This document shows positions 26,635 through 35,404 of a stretch of DNA of 64,000 nucleotides, one piece after another; within the stretch, counting starts at the first letter, position 1; every line of letters begins with the position of its first letter. Below the pieces are notes generated by a model. It ran no database searches. It was not told the origin of the DNA and saw only the letters and a list, made by a program, of their open reading frames with translations. This DNA comes from Marinobacter iranensis (GTDB taxonomy: Bacteria > Pseudomonadota > Gammaproteobacteria > Pseudomonadales > Oleiphilaceae). Made by a program: the position numbers and the translations under genes. The stretch spans positions 1 to 64,000 of the forward strand of contig NZ_JANCMW010000014.1 of NCBI RefSeq assembly GCF_029207565.1. Reading direction: 5' to 3'.

Positions 26635-28072
26635 ATCCACTAATCCCCCCCTGGTCTACCAGGTGCCCGAGATGCGCCGTATCCGCAACATTCATTTTGT
26701 GGGCGTTGGCGGTGCCGGCATGAGCGGTATCGCCGAGGTGCTGAAGAACCAGGGATACGACGTTTCCGGCTCTGATATTCGCGAAAGTGCGGTGACAGAC
26801 CGGCTTACCGCCATGGGTGTCACTGTGTTCATCGGGCATCGTGAGGAAAATAGCGCCAATGCGGACGTCGTTGTGGTGTCCTCGGCGGTGACGGGTGAGA
26901 ACCCGGAAGTATCAGCAGCTCGCAGCCGCCGGGTACCGATTGTGCCCAGGGCGGAAATGCTGGCGGAGATCATGCGTTATCGCCATGGCATCGCCGTTGC
27001 CGGCACCCATGGAAAAACCACCACCACCAGCCTGATTGCATCGGTGCTGGGAGAGGCGGGCCTTGACCCCACATTCGTGATCGGTGGCAAGCTCAACAGT
27101 GCTGGCACCAACGCACAGCTCGGTGGTTCCCGCTATCTGGTGGCGGAGGCTGACGAAAGCGACGCGTCTTTCCTGCATCTGACGCCGGTCATCTCTGTCG
27201 TCACCAATATTGAAGCCGACCATATGGATACCTATGGCGGCGATGTGGAGCGCCTGAAGCAGACCTTCGTGGACTTCCTCCATAACCTGCCGTTCTATGG
27301 TGTTGCTGTGATGTGCGTGGATGACGACTACGTGCAGGAAATCATCCCCCGGATCTCCCGCGCCATCATTACTTATGGCATCGACAATCCGGACGCCGAT
27401 TACCGGGCTGAGAGTATTAAATCCGATGGGCTCAGGACGCACTTTGTGGTTCGACGCCCGGGTGGTCGCAGTGACCTGGATGTGGAACTGAAAATGCCGG
27501 GGCGCCACAACGTGCTGAACGCGCTGGCGGCGATTGCCGTGGCCACCGACGAAGGTGTGGATGATGTTGCCATTTGCCGGGGCCTGGCTGGTTTTGCCGG
27601 CGTTGGCCGTCGCTTCCAGGTGTACGGCGACTACAAGACCCGCAAGGGAACCGTCACGCTGATCGATGACTACGGGCACCACCCCACGGAGGTGCAAGCC
27701 GTGATCCGTGCTGCCCGTGACGCCTGGCCGGATCGTCGGCTGGTGATGCTTTACCAGCCACATCGTTATAGCCGTACCCGTGATCTTTACGAGGATTTCG
27801 TGAAGGTGCTTTCGGAAGTGGATGGTTTGCTGCTTATGGACGTTTATTCAGCGGGCGAGCCGGCAATACCAGGCGCGGATGGTCGCGCATTGTGTCGCAG
27901 TATTCGTCAGCGGGGCAACGTGGAGCCGATTTTTGTCGAGGAAAACGGCGAGATTGAAAACCTGCTCGCCAACACCCTGAAAGAGGGTGACCTGCTGATT
28001 ACACAGGGCGCGGGTGATATTGGTGGTGTGGCTGCGCGGCTGGCGGCAGCGGGAGTGATTGCGGATGAGTGA
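26627..28072 (+). CDS. murC: UDP-MurNAc:L-alanine ligase MurC
   Basis: MurC adds the first stem residue, L-alanine. The 481-residue product has the N-terminal UDP-binding motif HFVGVGGAGMSGIAEVL (near 24-40), P-loop GTHGKTTTTSL near 125, the DESDASF block and a C-terminal DDYGHHPTEV motif. Length fits the family (E. coli 491). Confidence 0.97.
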   Translation: MAESTNPPLVYQVPEMRRIRNIHFVGVGGAGMSGIAEVLKNQGYDVSGSDIRESAVTDRLTAMGVTVFIGHREENSANADVVVVSSAVTGENPEVSAARSRRVPIVPRAEMLAEIMRYRHGIAVAGTHGKTTTTSLIASVLGEAGLDPTFVIGGKLNSAGTNAQLGGSRYLVAEADESDASFLHLTPVISVVTNIEADHMDTYGGDVERLKQTFVDFLHNLPFYGVAVMCVDDDYVQEIIPRISRAIITYGIDNPDADYRAESIKSDGLRTHFVVRRPGGRSDLDVELKMPGRHNVLNALAAIAVATDEGVDDVAICRGLAGFAGVGRRFQVYGDYKTRKGTVTLIDDYGHHPTEVQAVIRAARDAWPDRRLVMLYQPHRYSRTRDLYEDFVKVLSEVDGLLLMDVYSAGEPAIPGADGRALCRSIRQRGNVEPIFVEENGEIENLLANTLKEGDLLITQGAGDIGGVAARLAAAGVIADE

Positions 28073-29042
28073 GGTGAGCCGGGCGGTGGATACACAAGGT
28101 TATCAGGCCGATCAGGAGATCCTGAAGGCACTCGGACGGGTGGCCGTATTCATGGGCGGTGATTCCGCCGAGCGTGAGGTCTCCCTGAAAAGTGGACAGG
28201 CGGTGCTCTCCGCATTGCTGTCTGCCGGTGTTGATGCCTATGCCGTGGATGTACGTGGTTGTCTGCTCAAGACCGTGGAAGACCCGCAGTTTGACCGGGT
28301 CTTTATTGCCCTGCATGGCCGTGGTGGGGAAGACGGCACCATTCAGGCGATTCTGTCCCAGGCGGGTATTCCGTACACCGGCAGCGAGCTTATGGCCTCT
28401 GCTCTGGCCATGGACAAGCTGCGCACCAAATACGTTTTCGAAGGCTGTGGTCTGCCAACACCGAAATTCCGCGCCATGGGGTCGGCGGATGAGGCCGGGA
28501 GCATCCTGCAGTCGCTGTCAGTGCCGCTAAGCGTTAAACCTTCGCGGGAGGGGTCCAGCATTGGTATCCGCAAGGTGAGCAATCAGCAGGAACTGGTTGA
28601 GGCATACACCGAAGCGGCGGTTCTCGACCCGTTGGTGCTGGTAGAGGAGTGGATCGAAGGGCCGGAGTTTACCGTCAGCCTGCTCCAGGACCAGGCATTG
28701 CCGGCCATCGGCCTGAGTACGGACCATGTGTTCTATGACTACGATGCCAAATACCTGGCTGACGACACCCGTTACCAAATCCCCTGTGGCCTGGACCCGG
28801 ACAGCGAACTGAAGCTCCAGCATCTGGCACTGGATGCCTTCCGGGTATTGGGCTGCCGTACCTGGGGCCGGGTGGACATCATGCAGGACAGCAAAGGTGA
28901 CTTCTGGTTGCTGGAAGTGAACACGGTGCCGGGCATGACCGACCACAGCCTGGTACCCATGTCGGCCAGGGCGGCCGGCATCAGTTTCGAAGAGCTGGTG
29001 GTGAGGATTCTGACAGACACGCTGGAGGCAAGCGATGCTTGA
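28065..29042 (+). CDS. ddlB: D-alanine:D-alanine ligase DdlB
   Basis: Ddl makes the D-Ala-D-Ala dipeptide used by MurF. From the ATG at 28065 the 325-residue ATP-grasp protein carries GGDSAEREVSLKSG near residue 31, LHGRGGEDGTIQ, KPSREGSSIGI and the C-terminal EVNTVPGMTDHSLVP metal/ATP site. The N-terminal extension of about 22 residues before GRVAVFMGG is longer than in E. coli DdlB. It overlaps murC and ftsQ by eight bases. Confidence 0.96.
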   Translation: MSEVSRAVDTQGYQADQEILKALGRVAVFMGGDSAEREVSLKSGQAVLSALLSAGVDAYAVDVRGCLLKTVEDPQFDRVFIALHGRGGEDGTIQAILSQAGIPYTGSELMASALAMDKLRTKYVFEGCGLPTPKFRAMGSADEAGSILQSLSVPLSVKPSREGSSIGIRKVSNQQELVEAYTEAAVLDPLVLVEEWIEGPEFTVSLLQDQALPAIGLSTDHVFYDYDAKYLADDTRYQIPCGLDPDSELKLQHLALDAFRVLGCRTWGRVDIMQDSKGDFWLLEVNTVPGMTDHSLVPMSARAAGISFEELVVRILTDTLEASDA

Positions 29043-29874
29043 CAGGCTGCTGATCCGGAGCCGGGCGGTACCGTCCGACCCGCCGAAGCGCAGGGGGGCA
29101 ACTTCCCTTGGGCCGGACAGGGACCGGTTTGGTTTACTGAAAGCCGTATTGGCTGCTGTGCCTTGGGGGCAGGCAGTGATGGGCGCCGCTATTGTCCTGT
29201 TGGCGGCGCTGGTGCCCTGGGGAACCAGTGAAGTGCTGAACGCCATGGACCGACAGGTTATGGCCATCGACGTGACCGGCAAATTGGTGGGCGAAAGCCG
29301 CACCGAGCTGGAGCGAAGTGCCGGCAAGTGGATTGGCCGGAGTTTCTTCGCCACCGATCTCTCTGACATCAAGGAGAGTCTGGAGCAGCGCCCCTGGGTG
29401 GAGTCGGCGGCAGTCAAGCGCGTCTGGCCGGACCGGCTGCAGATCGAGATTCGTGAGAAAAAGCCGCTGGCTTACTGGAACAGTGATCGGCTGGTGAGCC
29501 GTAACGGCGAATTGTTTGCACCGGGTAACCCGGAAGTGGCGGGACGCCTGCCGCGACTGGCCGGCCCGGATGAGCGGGTCAAGGAAGTTATCAGCATGGC
29601 GCAGACCATGTCGGACACGCTTACTGGCCACAATCTCGGCTTTGCGGGGCTGAGCCTGGAGCAGCGCGGCGCCTGGACGCTGACCCTTGCCAACGGCATT
29701 GAAGTGGTTCTTGGGCGGGATCAGGTTGAGGAACGCTTTGAACGGTTTATCACGGTTTATCAGGAACGGCTGGCGTCGCGTTCAGACGAAGTCAGCCGGG
29801 TGGATGCCCGCTACAGCAATGGGGTGGCGGTTCAGTGGAAGCCGGCAGCAACGGCCTCGCGGACAAAATCATAG
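29035..29874 (+). CDS. ftsQ: Cell division protein FtsQ
   Basis: FtsQ is the bitopic scaffold that recruits FtsL and FtsB. The 279-residue product has a basic N-terminus, one membrane helix (about residues 47-65), a POTRA domain starting near IDVTGKLVGESR, and a beta domain with RPWVESAAVKRVWPDRLQI and KPLAYWN, both typical. The C-terminal tail is basic. It overlaps ddlB by eight bases. Confidence 0.95.
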   Translation: MLDRLLIRSRAVPSDPPKRRGATSLGPDRDRFGLLKAVLAAVPWGQAVMGAAIVLLAALVPWGTSEVLNAMDRQVMAIDVTGKLVGESRTELERSAGKWIGRSFFATDLSDIKESLEQRPWVESAAVKRVWPDRLQIEIREKKPLAYWNSDRLVSRNGELFAPGNPEVAGRLPRLAGPDERVKEVISMAQTMSDTLTGHNLGFAGLSLEQRGAWTLTLANGIEVVLGRDQVEERFERFITVYQERLASRSDEVSRVDARYSNGVAVQWKPAATASRTKS

Positions 29875-29910
29875 CAACGCTAAATTCAGACCTACGGTTT
29901 GGTGGAATAC

Positions 29911-31146
29911 ATGTCATCGGTTGAAACGGAAAACATGATTGTCGGCCTCGATATCGGAACCTCGAAAGTGGTTGCGATCGTCGGCAAGCGCAAAATGGAC
30001 GGGACCATTGAGGTGGTGGGTATTGGCTCCCACCCATCCCGCGGGCTCAAGCGTGGCGTGGTGGTCAATATCGAAACCACGGTCCAGGCAATACAGCGTG
30101 CGGTGGAGGAAGCGGAGCTGATGGCCGGGTGCCGCATTCACTCGGTATACGCGGGTATTGCAGGCAGCCACATCAAGAGCCTGAACTCCCATGGCATTGT
30201 CGCCATCCGTGACCGGGAGGTTACCCAGGCTGATATTGACCGGGTGATTGATGCCGCCCAGGCGGTGGCGATCCCGGCGGACCAGAAAATCCTTCACATC
30301 CTGCCGCAGGAGTTTGTGATTGACAGCCAGGAAGGCATCAAGGAGCCGATGGGTATGTCCGGTGTTCGCCTGGAGGCCAAGGTACACCTGGTGACATGCG
30401 CGGTGAACGCCGCCCAGAACATTGAAAAGTGTGTCAAACGCTGCGGCCTGGAAGTGGATGACATCATCCTGGAACAGCTGGCCTCCAGCCACGCCATCCT
30501 CACCGAGGATGAGAAGGAACTGGGCGTCTGTGTGGTGGATATCGGCGGGGGTACCACGGATATCGCGGTGTTCACAGGTGGCGCCATTCGCCATACGTCG
30601 GTGATCCCCATTGCCGGTGACCAGGTCACCAATGACATTGCCATGGCCCTGCGTACACCCACGCAGAATGCCGAGGAAATCAAGATCAAGTACGCCTGTG
30701 CCCTGACACAGCTGGCCGGCGCGGACGAAACCATCAAGGTGCCCAGTGTGGGCGATCGGGCACCGCGGGATCTTTCCCGCCAGGCCCTCGCCGAGGTGGT
30801 GGAGCCGCGTTACGAAGAGCTGTTCACCCTGGTGCAGTCAGAACTCCGTCGTTCGGGATTTGAAGACCTGATCCCGGCCGGCATCGTGATTACCGGCGGT
30901 TCCTCCACCATGGAAGGGGTGGTGGAGCTGGCCGAAGAGATCTTCCACATGCCGGTAAGGCTGGCCTGTCCGCAGGCGGTCTCCGGCATGACGGAAGTGG
31001 TCAATAACCCGATCTACGCCACGGGCGTGGGGTTGCTGATCCATGGCTTCCGCCAGATGGATCTGGGGCGGGCGCCGGCGCTTAAGGGTGAAGATGCACC
31101 CTCGCTGTTTGAGCGCATGAAAGCCTGGTTTACCGGTCATTTCTGA
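29911..31146 (+). CDS. ftsA: Cell division protein FtsA
   Basis: FtsA is an actin-like ATPase that tethers FtsZ to the membrane. The 411-residue protein shows phosphate-1 motif IVGLDIGTSKVVAIVG at 10-25, phosphate-2 VVDIGGGTTDIAVF near 208 and VITGGSSTMEGVVEL near 328. The C-terminal SLFERMKAWFTGHF is the amphipathic membrane-targeting helix. The frame opens at a TTG (29899), but ATG 29911 gives the normal N-terminus and follows GGTGGA. Confidence 0.97.
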   Translation: MSSVETENMIVGLDIGTSKVVAIVGKRKMDGTIEVVGIGSHPSRGLKRGVVVNIETTVQAIQRAVEEAELMAGCRIHSVYAGIAGSHIKSLNSHGIVAIRDREVTQADIDRVIDAAQAVAIPADQKILHILPQEFVIDSQEGIKEPMGMSGVRLEAKVHLVTCAVNAAQNIEKCVKRCGLEVDDIILEQLASSHAILTEDEKELGVCVVDIGGGTTDIAVFTGGAIRHTSVIPIAGDQVTNDIAMALRTPTQNAEEIKIKYACALTQLAGADETIKVPSVGDRAPRDLSRQALAEVVEPRYEELFTLVQSELRRSGFEDLIPAGIVITGGSSTMEGVVELAEEIFHMPVRLACPQAVSGMTEVVNNPIYATGVGLLIHGFRQMDLGRAPALKGEDAPSLFERMKAWFTGHF

Positions 31147-31246
31147 CGGCGAACCGGGGTAAGACATACACGAAGGTATCTCGAAAATCATAATCTCGAA
31201 AAATCAGTCTGGAAAAGGCTGATAAACAGCACGAAGGAGTAGGGGA

Positions 31247-32404
31247 ATGTTTGAACTCGTCGATAATGTCCAGCAAAACGCTGTCATTAAAGTAGTTGGC
31301 GTTGGCGGTGGTGGCGGCAATGCCGTTCGCCACATGCTCAACAGTGATATCGAAGGTGTGGAGTTCATCTGCGCCAATACCGACGCCCAGGCCCTGACCG
31401 ACCTGGACGCCCGCCAGATCATCCAGCTTGGTGGCAACATCACCAAGGGCCTGGGTGCCGGCGCAAATCCGGAAGTGGGGCGCCAGTCCGCCCTTGAAGA
31501 CCGCGATCGCATCGCAGAGGCGCTGAAAGGGGCTGACATGGTCTTCATCACCGCCGGCATGGGTGGTGGAACCGGGACCGGGGCCGCGCCAGTAGTGGCG
31601 GAAGTGGCCCGGGAAATGGGTATCCTCACAGTTGCGGTGGTTACCAAGCCGTTCATGTTTGAAGGCGGCAAGCGCATGAGCGTTGCTGAGGCCGGCCTTA
31701 AAGAGCTGGAAGAAACCGTGGACTCGCTGATCACCATCCCCAACGAGAAGTTGCTGGCGGTGATGGGCAAGAAAACCAGCCTGCTGGACGCGTTTGCCTC
31801 GGCTAACGACGTGCTGTTGGGGGCCGTTCAGGGTATCGCCGACCTGATCACCCGCAACGGTATGATCAACGTGGACTTCGCCGACGTAAAAACGGTTATG
31901 TCCGAGATGGGCAACGCCATGATGGGCACGGCGCGTGCCACTGGCGAAAACCGGGCCCGCGAAGCCGCGGAAGCCGCTGTACGCAGTCCGCTGCTGGAAG
32001 ACATCAACCTGCAGGGCGCCAAGGGTATCCTGGTCAACATCACCGCGGGGATGGATCTCAACCTGGGCGAGTTCTCCGAGGTTGGCGATATTGTTCGCGA
32101 ATTCGCATCGGATTCCGCCACAGTGGTGGTTGGTACCGTGATCGATCCGGAAATGACCGACGAACTCAAGGTAACGGTGGTTGCAACCGGCCTGGGTGGC
32201 GATCGCGAGAAGCCTACCAAGGTAGTGGACAACACCCGCAGCCTTGATGGCACAACGGATTACAATCAGCTCGATCGTCCGGCTGTACTGCGTCGCAGGG
32301 CAGTAGCCCATGGCAACGTGGCGATTGATCAGAGCAAGGACAGGGAAGAGCAGGGAGTCGACTATCTCGATATTCCCGCATTCCTTCGTCGTCAGGCTGA
32401 CTGA
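31247..32404 (+). CDS. ftsZ: Cell division protein FtsZ
   Basis: FtsZ is the tubulin-like GTPase that forms the division ring. The 385-residue product has the early GVGGGGGNAVRHM loop, the tubulin signature GGGTGTGAAPVVAE near 106-119, the T7 loop NVDFADVKTVMSEMG near 207, a variable linker and the conserved C-terminal peptide LDIPAFLRRQAD that binds FtsA and ZipA. A strong GAAGGAG-type ribosome site lies before the ATG. It is the last gene of the mra-to-fts run. Confidence 0.98.
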   Translation: MFELVDNVQQNAVIKVVGVGGGGGNAVRHMLNSDIEGVEFICANTDAQALTDLDARQIIQLGGNITKGLGAGANPEVGRQSALEDRDRIAEALKGADMVFITAGMGGGTGTGAAPVVAEVAREMGILTVAVVTKPFMFEGGKRMSVAEAGLKELEETVDSLITIPNEKLLAVMGKKTSLLDAFASANDVLLGAVQGIADLITRNGMINVDFADVKTVMSEMGNAMMGTARATGENRAREAAEAAVRSPLLEDINLQGAKGILVNITAGMDLNLGEFSEVGDIVREFASDSATVVVGTVIDPEMTDELKVTVVATGLGGDREKPTKVVDNTRSLDGTTDYNQLDRPAVLRRRAVAHGNVAIDQSKDREEQGVDYLDIPAFLRRQAD

Positions 32405-32546
32405 TAATCTGTTGCAAATGCGTTCAAAAGTGGAACCATTTACGCTGATTGACGTGTGCTGACTATCAGCCCGGCCTTGCGCCGGTCAGCCAGTCGGGGT
32501 GTTACGAAGAGTTACGATTGGTTAAATGGTATTCAGTTTTATTTTC

Positions 32547-32555
32547 TGGTATTCT
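32547..32555 (+). promoter_or_regulatory. Candidate extended -10 promoter for lpxC
   Basis: TGGTATTCT is an extended -10 element 56 bases before the lpxC ATG. The ftsZ-lpxC gap (32405-32610) also holds a five-base stem hairpin (CCGGC/GCCGG, 32471-32485) without a T run, so it is not called as a terminator. Confidence 0.4.
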
Positions 32556-32610
32556 CCGGGCAGAATTTTGCCCAGACTATATCGCATTTATGTGACGGAA
32601 ATATGTACCG

Positions 32611-33525
32611 ATGATCAGACAACGGACACTCAAAAACACCATCCGCGCCACCGGTGTTGGCCTTCACTCAGGTGAAAAGGTTTACCTGACCCTGAAGCCC
32701 GCCCCGGTGGACTCGGGTATCGTTTTTCGACGCACTGATCTTGACCCTGTGGTCGACATCCGTGCCTGTGCGGAAAACGTTGGTGAGACCATGCTTTCCA
32801 CGACACTGCTGAAAGACGGTGTCCGGGTTGCAACAGTAGAGCATTTGTTGTCAGCCATGGCTGGTCTCGGGATTGATAACTGCTTCGTCGAACTCAGCGC
32901 CGCGGAAGTGCCCATTATGGACGGCTCGGCCGGCCCATTTGTGTTCCTTCTGCAGTCTGCCGGCATTGCCGAGCAGGACGCGGCCAAGCGTTTCATTCGC
33001 ATCAAGCGCGAAGTGACGGTTGAAGAAGGCGACAAGAAAGCAACCCTGCTGCCGTTCGAGGGCTTCAAGGTCAGCTTTGGCATCGACTTCGACCACCCTG
33101 TTTTCAAGGGGCGCGCCCAGACCGCAACCGTTGACTTCTCCAGTACGTCTTTCGTGAAGGAAGTCAGCCGCGCACGGACTTTCGGGTTCATGCGTGACAT
33201 CGAAAAGCTGCGGGCGATGAACCTTGCGCTCGGTGGAAGCGTGGATAACGCCATCGTCGTTGATGATTACAAAATCCTCAACGAAGACGGGCTGCGTTAC
33301 GACGATGAATTTGTAAAGCATAAACTGCTGGATGCCATCGGTGATCTCTACCAGTTGGGTAATAGCCTGATTGGCGAGTTCCGTGGTATTAAATCCGGAC
33401 ACGACCTGAACAACAAGCTGTTGCGCAAGCTCAGGGCGGAAGAGGATGCGTGGGAAGTGGTCACCTTCGACGATGAGGCCGCTGCCCCGATTTCCTACAT
33501 GAAACCTGTGCTGGCGGCGGGCTGA
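32611..33525 (+). CDS. lpxC: UDP-3-O-acyl-GlcNAc deacetylase LpxC
   Basis: LpxC is the zinc enzyme of the first committed step of lipid A synthesis. The 304-residue protein (E. coli 305) opens MIRQRTLKNTIRATGVGLHS, has the zinc ligand in TVEHLLSAMAGLGIDN near residue 78 and the catalytic FVKHKLLDAIGDLY block near 236. It sits after ftsZ as in most gammaproteobacteria. Eleven bases separate its stop from the convergent dciA stop. Confidence 0.97.
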   Translation: MIRQRTLKNTIRATGVGLHSGEKVYLTLKPAPVDSGIVFRRTDLDPVVDIRACAENVGETMLSTTLLKDGVRVATVEHLLSAMAGLGIDNCFVELSAAEVPIMDGSAGPFVFLLQSAGIAEQDAAKRFIRIKREVTVEEGDKKATLLPFEGFKVSFGIDFDHPVFKGRAQTATVDFSSTSFVKEVSRARTFGFMRDIEKLRAMNLALGGSVDNAIVVDDYKILNEDGLRYDDEFVKHKLLDAIGDLYQLGNSLIGEFRGIKSGHDLNNKLLRKLRAEEDAWEVVTFDDEAAAPISYMKPVLAAG

Positions 33526-33536
33526 GGCAGGACGCC

Positions 33537-33983
33537 TTAATCCCGGACGTGGCTTGCGAGTTTTTCGAGAACCTCGCGTAATTGTTTGTCCTTCGTGTGC
33601 CCGGCTTCCTCTTTGAGGAGTCGGGCATTTTCGTTACTGAGGGGTGTCATTTTTACCTTCGGCCGCTCGCTGAATCTTTGCGGGGCAACCTTGACCTTCA
33701 GTTTCCACACGAAACGGAACAGCTCCTGTTTGCGCAGTTCTTCCATGATTTCATGTTGGCGGAAGCGGATCTGGCTGGCGGTGGTAGCCGCAGCGGCGGA
33801 AATGATCAACTCACCCTCCCGACAACTGACGAAGCGTGTACCCTTTGCCAGGCTTTCAGGGAGCGCCGCAATAACCAGTTGCTCGGCCTGGGCATGATGC
33901 TGGGCCTTGGCCATCAGTTCCCACAGGGTTGAGGCCCTGGAGAAGCTGTCCGGAGTCAATTCGAGGTCGGTTTTCTTTTTCAT
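33537..33983 (-). CDS. dciA: DciA-like DUF721 protein (putative DnaB helicase loader)
   Basis: The 148-residue product fits the DUF721/DciA family, in which members help load the DnaB helicase in bacteria lacking DnaC. The central KH-like segment (CREGELIISAAAATTASQIRF, described here by residues about 54-74) is the conserved core. The C-terminus is helical and charged. Position between lpxC and secA matches pseudomonads. Function is by family, not shown here. Confidence 0.82.
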   Translation of the reverse strand: MKKKTDLELTPDSFSRASTLWELMAKAQHHAQAEQLVIAALPESLAKGTRFVSCREGELIISAAAATTASQIRFRQHEIMEELRKQELFRFVWKLKVKVAPQRFSERPKVKMTPLSNENARLLKEEAGHTKDKQLREVLEKLASHVRD

Positions 33984-34293
33984 GGCAATCAGTATTTCTC
34001 GACGACAACGGTAACGATTGGTTACACTTCGGCACGGTTAATAGGCAGAGCCTGTATTACACTCGTTTTACATTGTCTGGCGCGTGTATGTCCACGGGTG
34101 GCTGCTATTTTTTAAACGTAGTCGTTGCAAGGGATAGCACGTGCGTTTCCAGACGCGGTCTATGCTGCCCAGGATTGAGTAGTTGGAGAGGACCTCCGCA
34201 ATCTGGCAAAGGATGCCCCGGCAGGCCCAGTCAGAACACTCGGGATGCAACACTACAGGATCAGGTTGCGTCCCCATGAAACCAGAAGACGAT
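33984..34293. other. Divergent intergenic region between dciA and the M23 gene
   Basis: No convincing gene lies in these 310 bases. There is one short dyad, GTAAC-GATTG-GTTAC (34011-34025), a possible operator for either neighbour. The open frame that continues upstream of the M23 ATG (to 34183) lacks the family N-terminus. No promoter stands out. Confidence 0.45.
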
Positions 34294-35229
34294 ATGAATA
34301 TTATCCTCGTTGGCAAACGCCATGGGAAATCCCGTACGGTTTCGATAAATGCCCCGGTCCTGGCAGGACTGGTGTTTACCGTGACCGCACTGTTGGTACT
34401 GGCGGGTTGGTCTGGTTACCGGGTGGCTGTGAGCCAGATTGAACCGGCCGAACCTGCTGAATCAGAACTGGTGGCAGAGTGGCAGTCCAGGCTGAGTGAG
34501 CAAAAGACTGAACTGTCCCGGATTGAACAGAATGTCCAGCAGCAGGTTGACGCCCTGACGCTGCGGCTGGGTGAGATGCAGGGGCGCCTCCTGAGGCTTG
34601 ATGCTCTCGGCCAGCGCTTTCTGGAATCCGGCCTGGTGGCCAGCGATGAGTTCGACTTTGACCAGCCGGCTGCTGTTGGTGGCCCTGAGGAAAGTCTCGA
34701 CGGTGACTCTTTCACGGCTCCTGAGCTGACCAATATGATTGATCAGCTCAGGAGCCGTATCGAGGACCGGGAGCAACAACTGCGCATGCTGGATATGGTC
34801 GCCTCCCGCCAGAAACTCGAAAACCAGCTTTTCGTGGAAGGTCGCCCCATTACCTGGGGGTGGCTGTCGTCGAAATATGGCTATCGTTCCGATCCTTTCA
34901 CGGGCAAACGCACCTGGCATGCCGGCGTGGACCTGGCTGGCAAGGAAGGCAGCGATATCATAGCCGTTGCCGGCGGTGTGGTTACCTATGCAGATGAGCG
35001 CTATGGTTACGGCAACCTCGTTGCAGTGGATCATGGTGATGGCCTGGTAACCCGCTACGCGCATGCCAAGGCCATCAAGGTCAAGGTGGGCGATGTTGTC
35101 CAGAAGGGCCAGGTGCTGGCATTGATGGGCAGCACAGGGCGCTCTACCGGCCCTCACGTGCATTTCGAAGTTATCCGCAACGGCAAATCCGAGAACCCCG
35201 AAACCTATATCAAGCGGGCCAGCCGCTAG
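34294..35229 (+). CDS. Membrane-anchored M23 (LytM-type) endopeptidase
   Basis: M23 enzymes cleave peptide crosslinks in peptidoglycan; some are inactive activators. The 311-residue product has a cytoplasmic N-terminus MNIILVGKRHGKSR, a membrane helix (about 22-43), a long periplasmic coiled coil, and a C-terminal LytM domain. The zinc set is intact: HAGVD near 210, and HVH near 290 (TGPHVHFEV). So an active enzyme is likely. The ATG at 34294 is preferred to one at 34276. Its place just before secA is typical in pseudomonads. Confidence 0.9.
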   Translation: MNIILVGKRHGKSRTVSINAPVLAGLVFTVTALLVLAGWSGYRVAVSQIEPAEPAESELVAEWQSRLSEQKTELSRIEQNVQQQVDALTLRLGEMQGRLLRLDALGQRFLESGLVASDEFDFDQPAAVGGPEESLDGDSFTAPELTNMIDQLRSRIEDREQQLRMLDMVASRQKLENQLFVEGRPITWGWLSSKYGYRSDPFTGKRTWHAGVDLAGKEGSDIIAVAGGVVTYADERYGYGNLVAVDHGDGLVTRYAHAKAIKVKVGDVVQKGQVLALMGSTGRSTGPHVHFEVIRNGKSENPETYIKRASR

Positions 35230-35239
35230 GCGTCTGCTG

Positions 35240-35267
35240 AGGCGCCTCAAAGGGCGCCTGATTTCTT
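35240..35267 (+). terminator. Likely terminator after the M23 gene
   Basis: AGGCGCC (35240-35246) pairs with GGCGCCT (35253-35259) and is followed by GATTTCTT, a modest T-rich tail. Confidence 0.6.
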
Positions 35268-35339
35268 CCTGTTGCCCCGGTCCGGCTATCTTTTTCCAAT
35301 CTTTTCAGCGTTGTGACAGGCTTCTGTGAGGCCTGACTT

Positions 35340-35367
35340 TTGTACTGCCGCGAAATAAGGTTAGAAT
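35340..35367 (+). promoter_or_regulatory. Candidate sigma-70 promoter for secA
   Basis: TTGTAC (35340-35345) and TAGAAT (35362-35367) are 16 bases apart, ending 37 bases before the secA ATG. No secM-like gene is present upstream. Confidence 0.6.
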
Positions 35368-35404
35368 GCCGGCTTCCTCCGTTTAATCAAAGAAGCAGTG
35401 GTCT

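Noticed and set aside
32471..32485. Terminator after ftsZ
   Set aside because: The stem is only five base pairs and no T run follows, so transcription may continue into lpxC.
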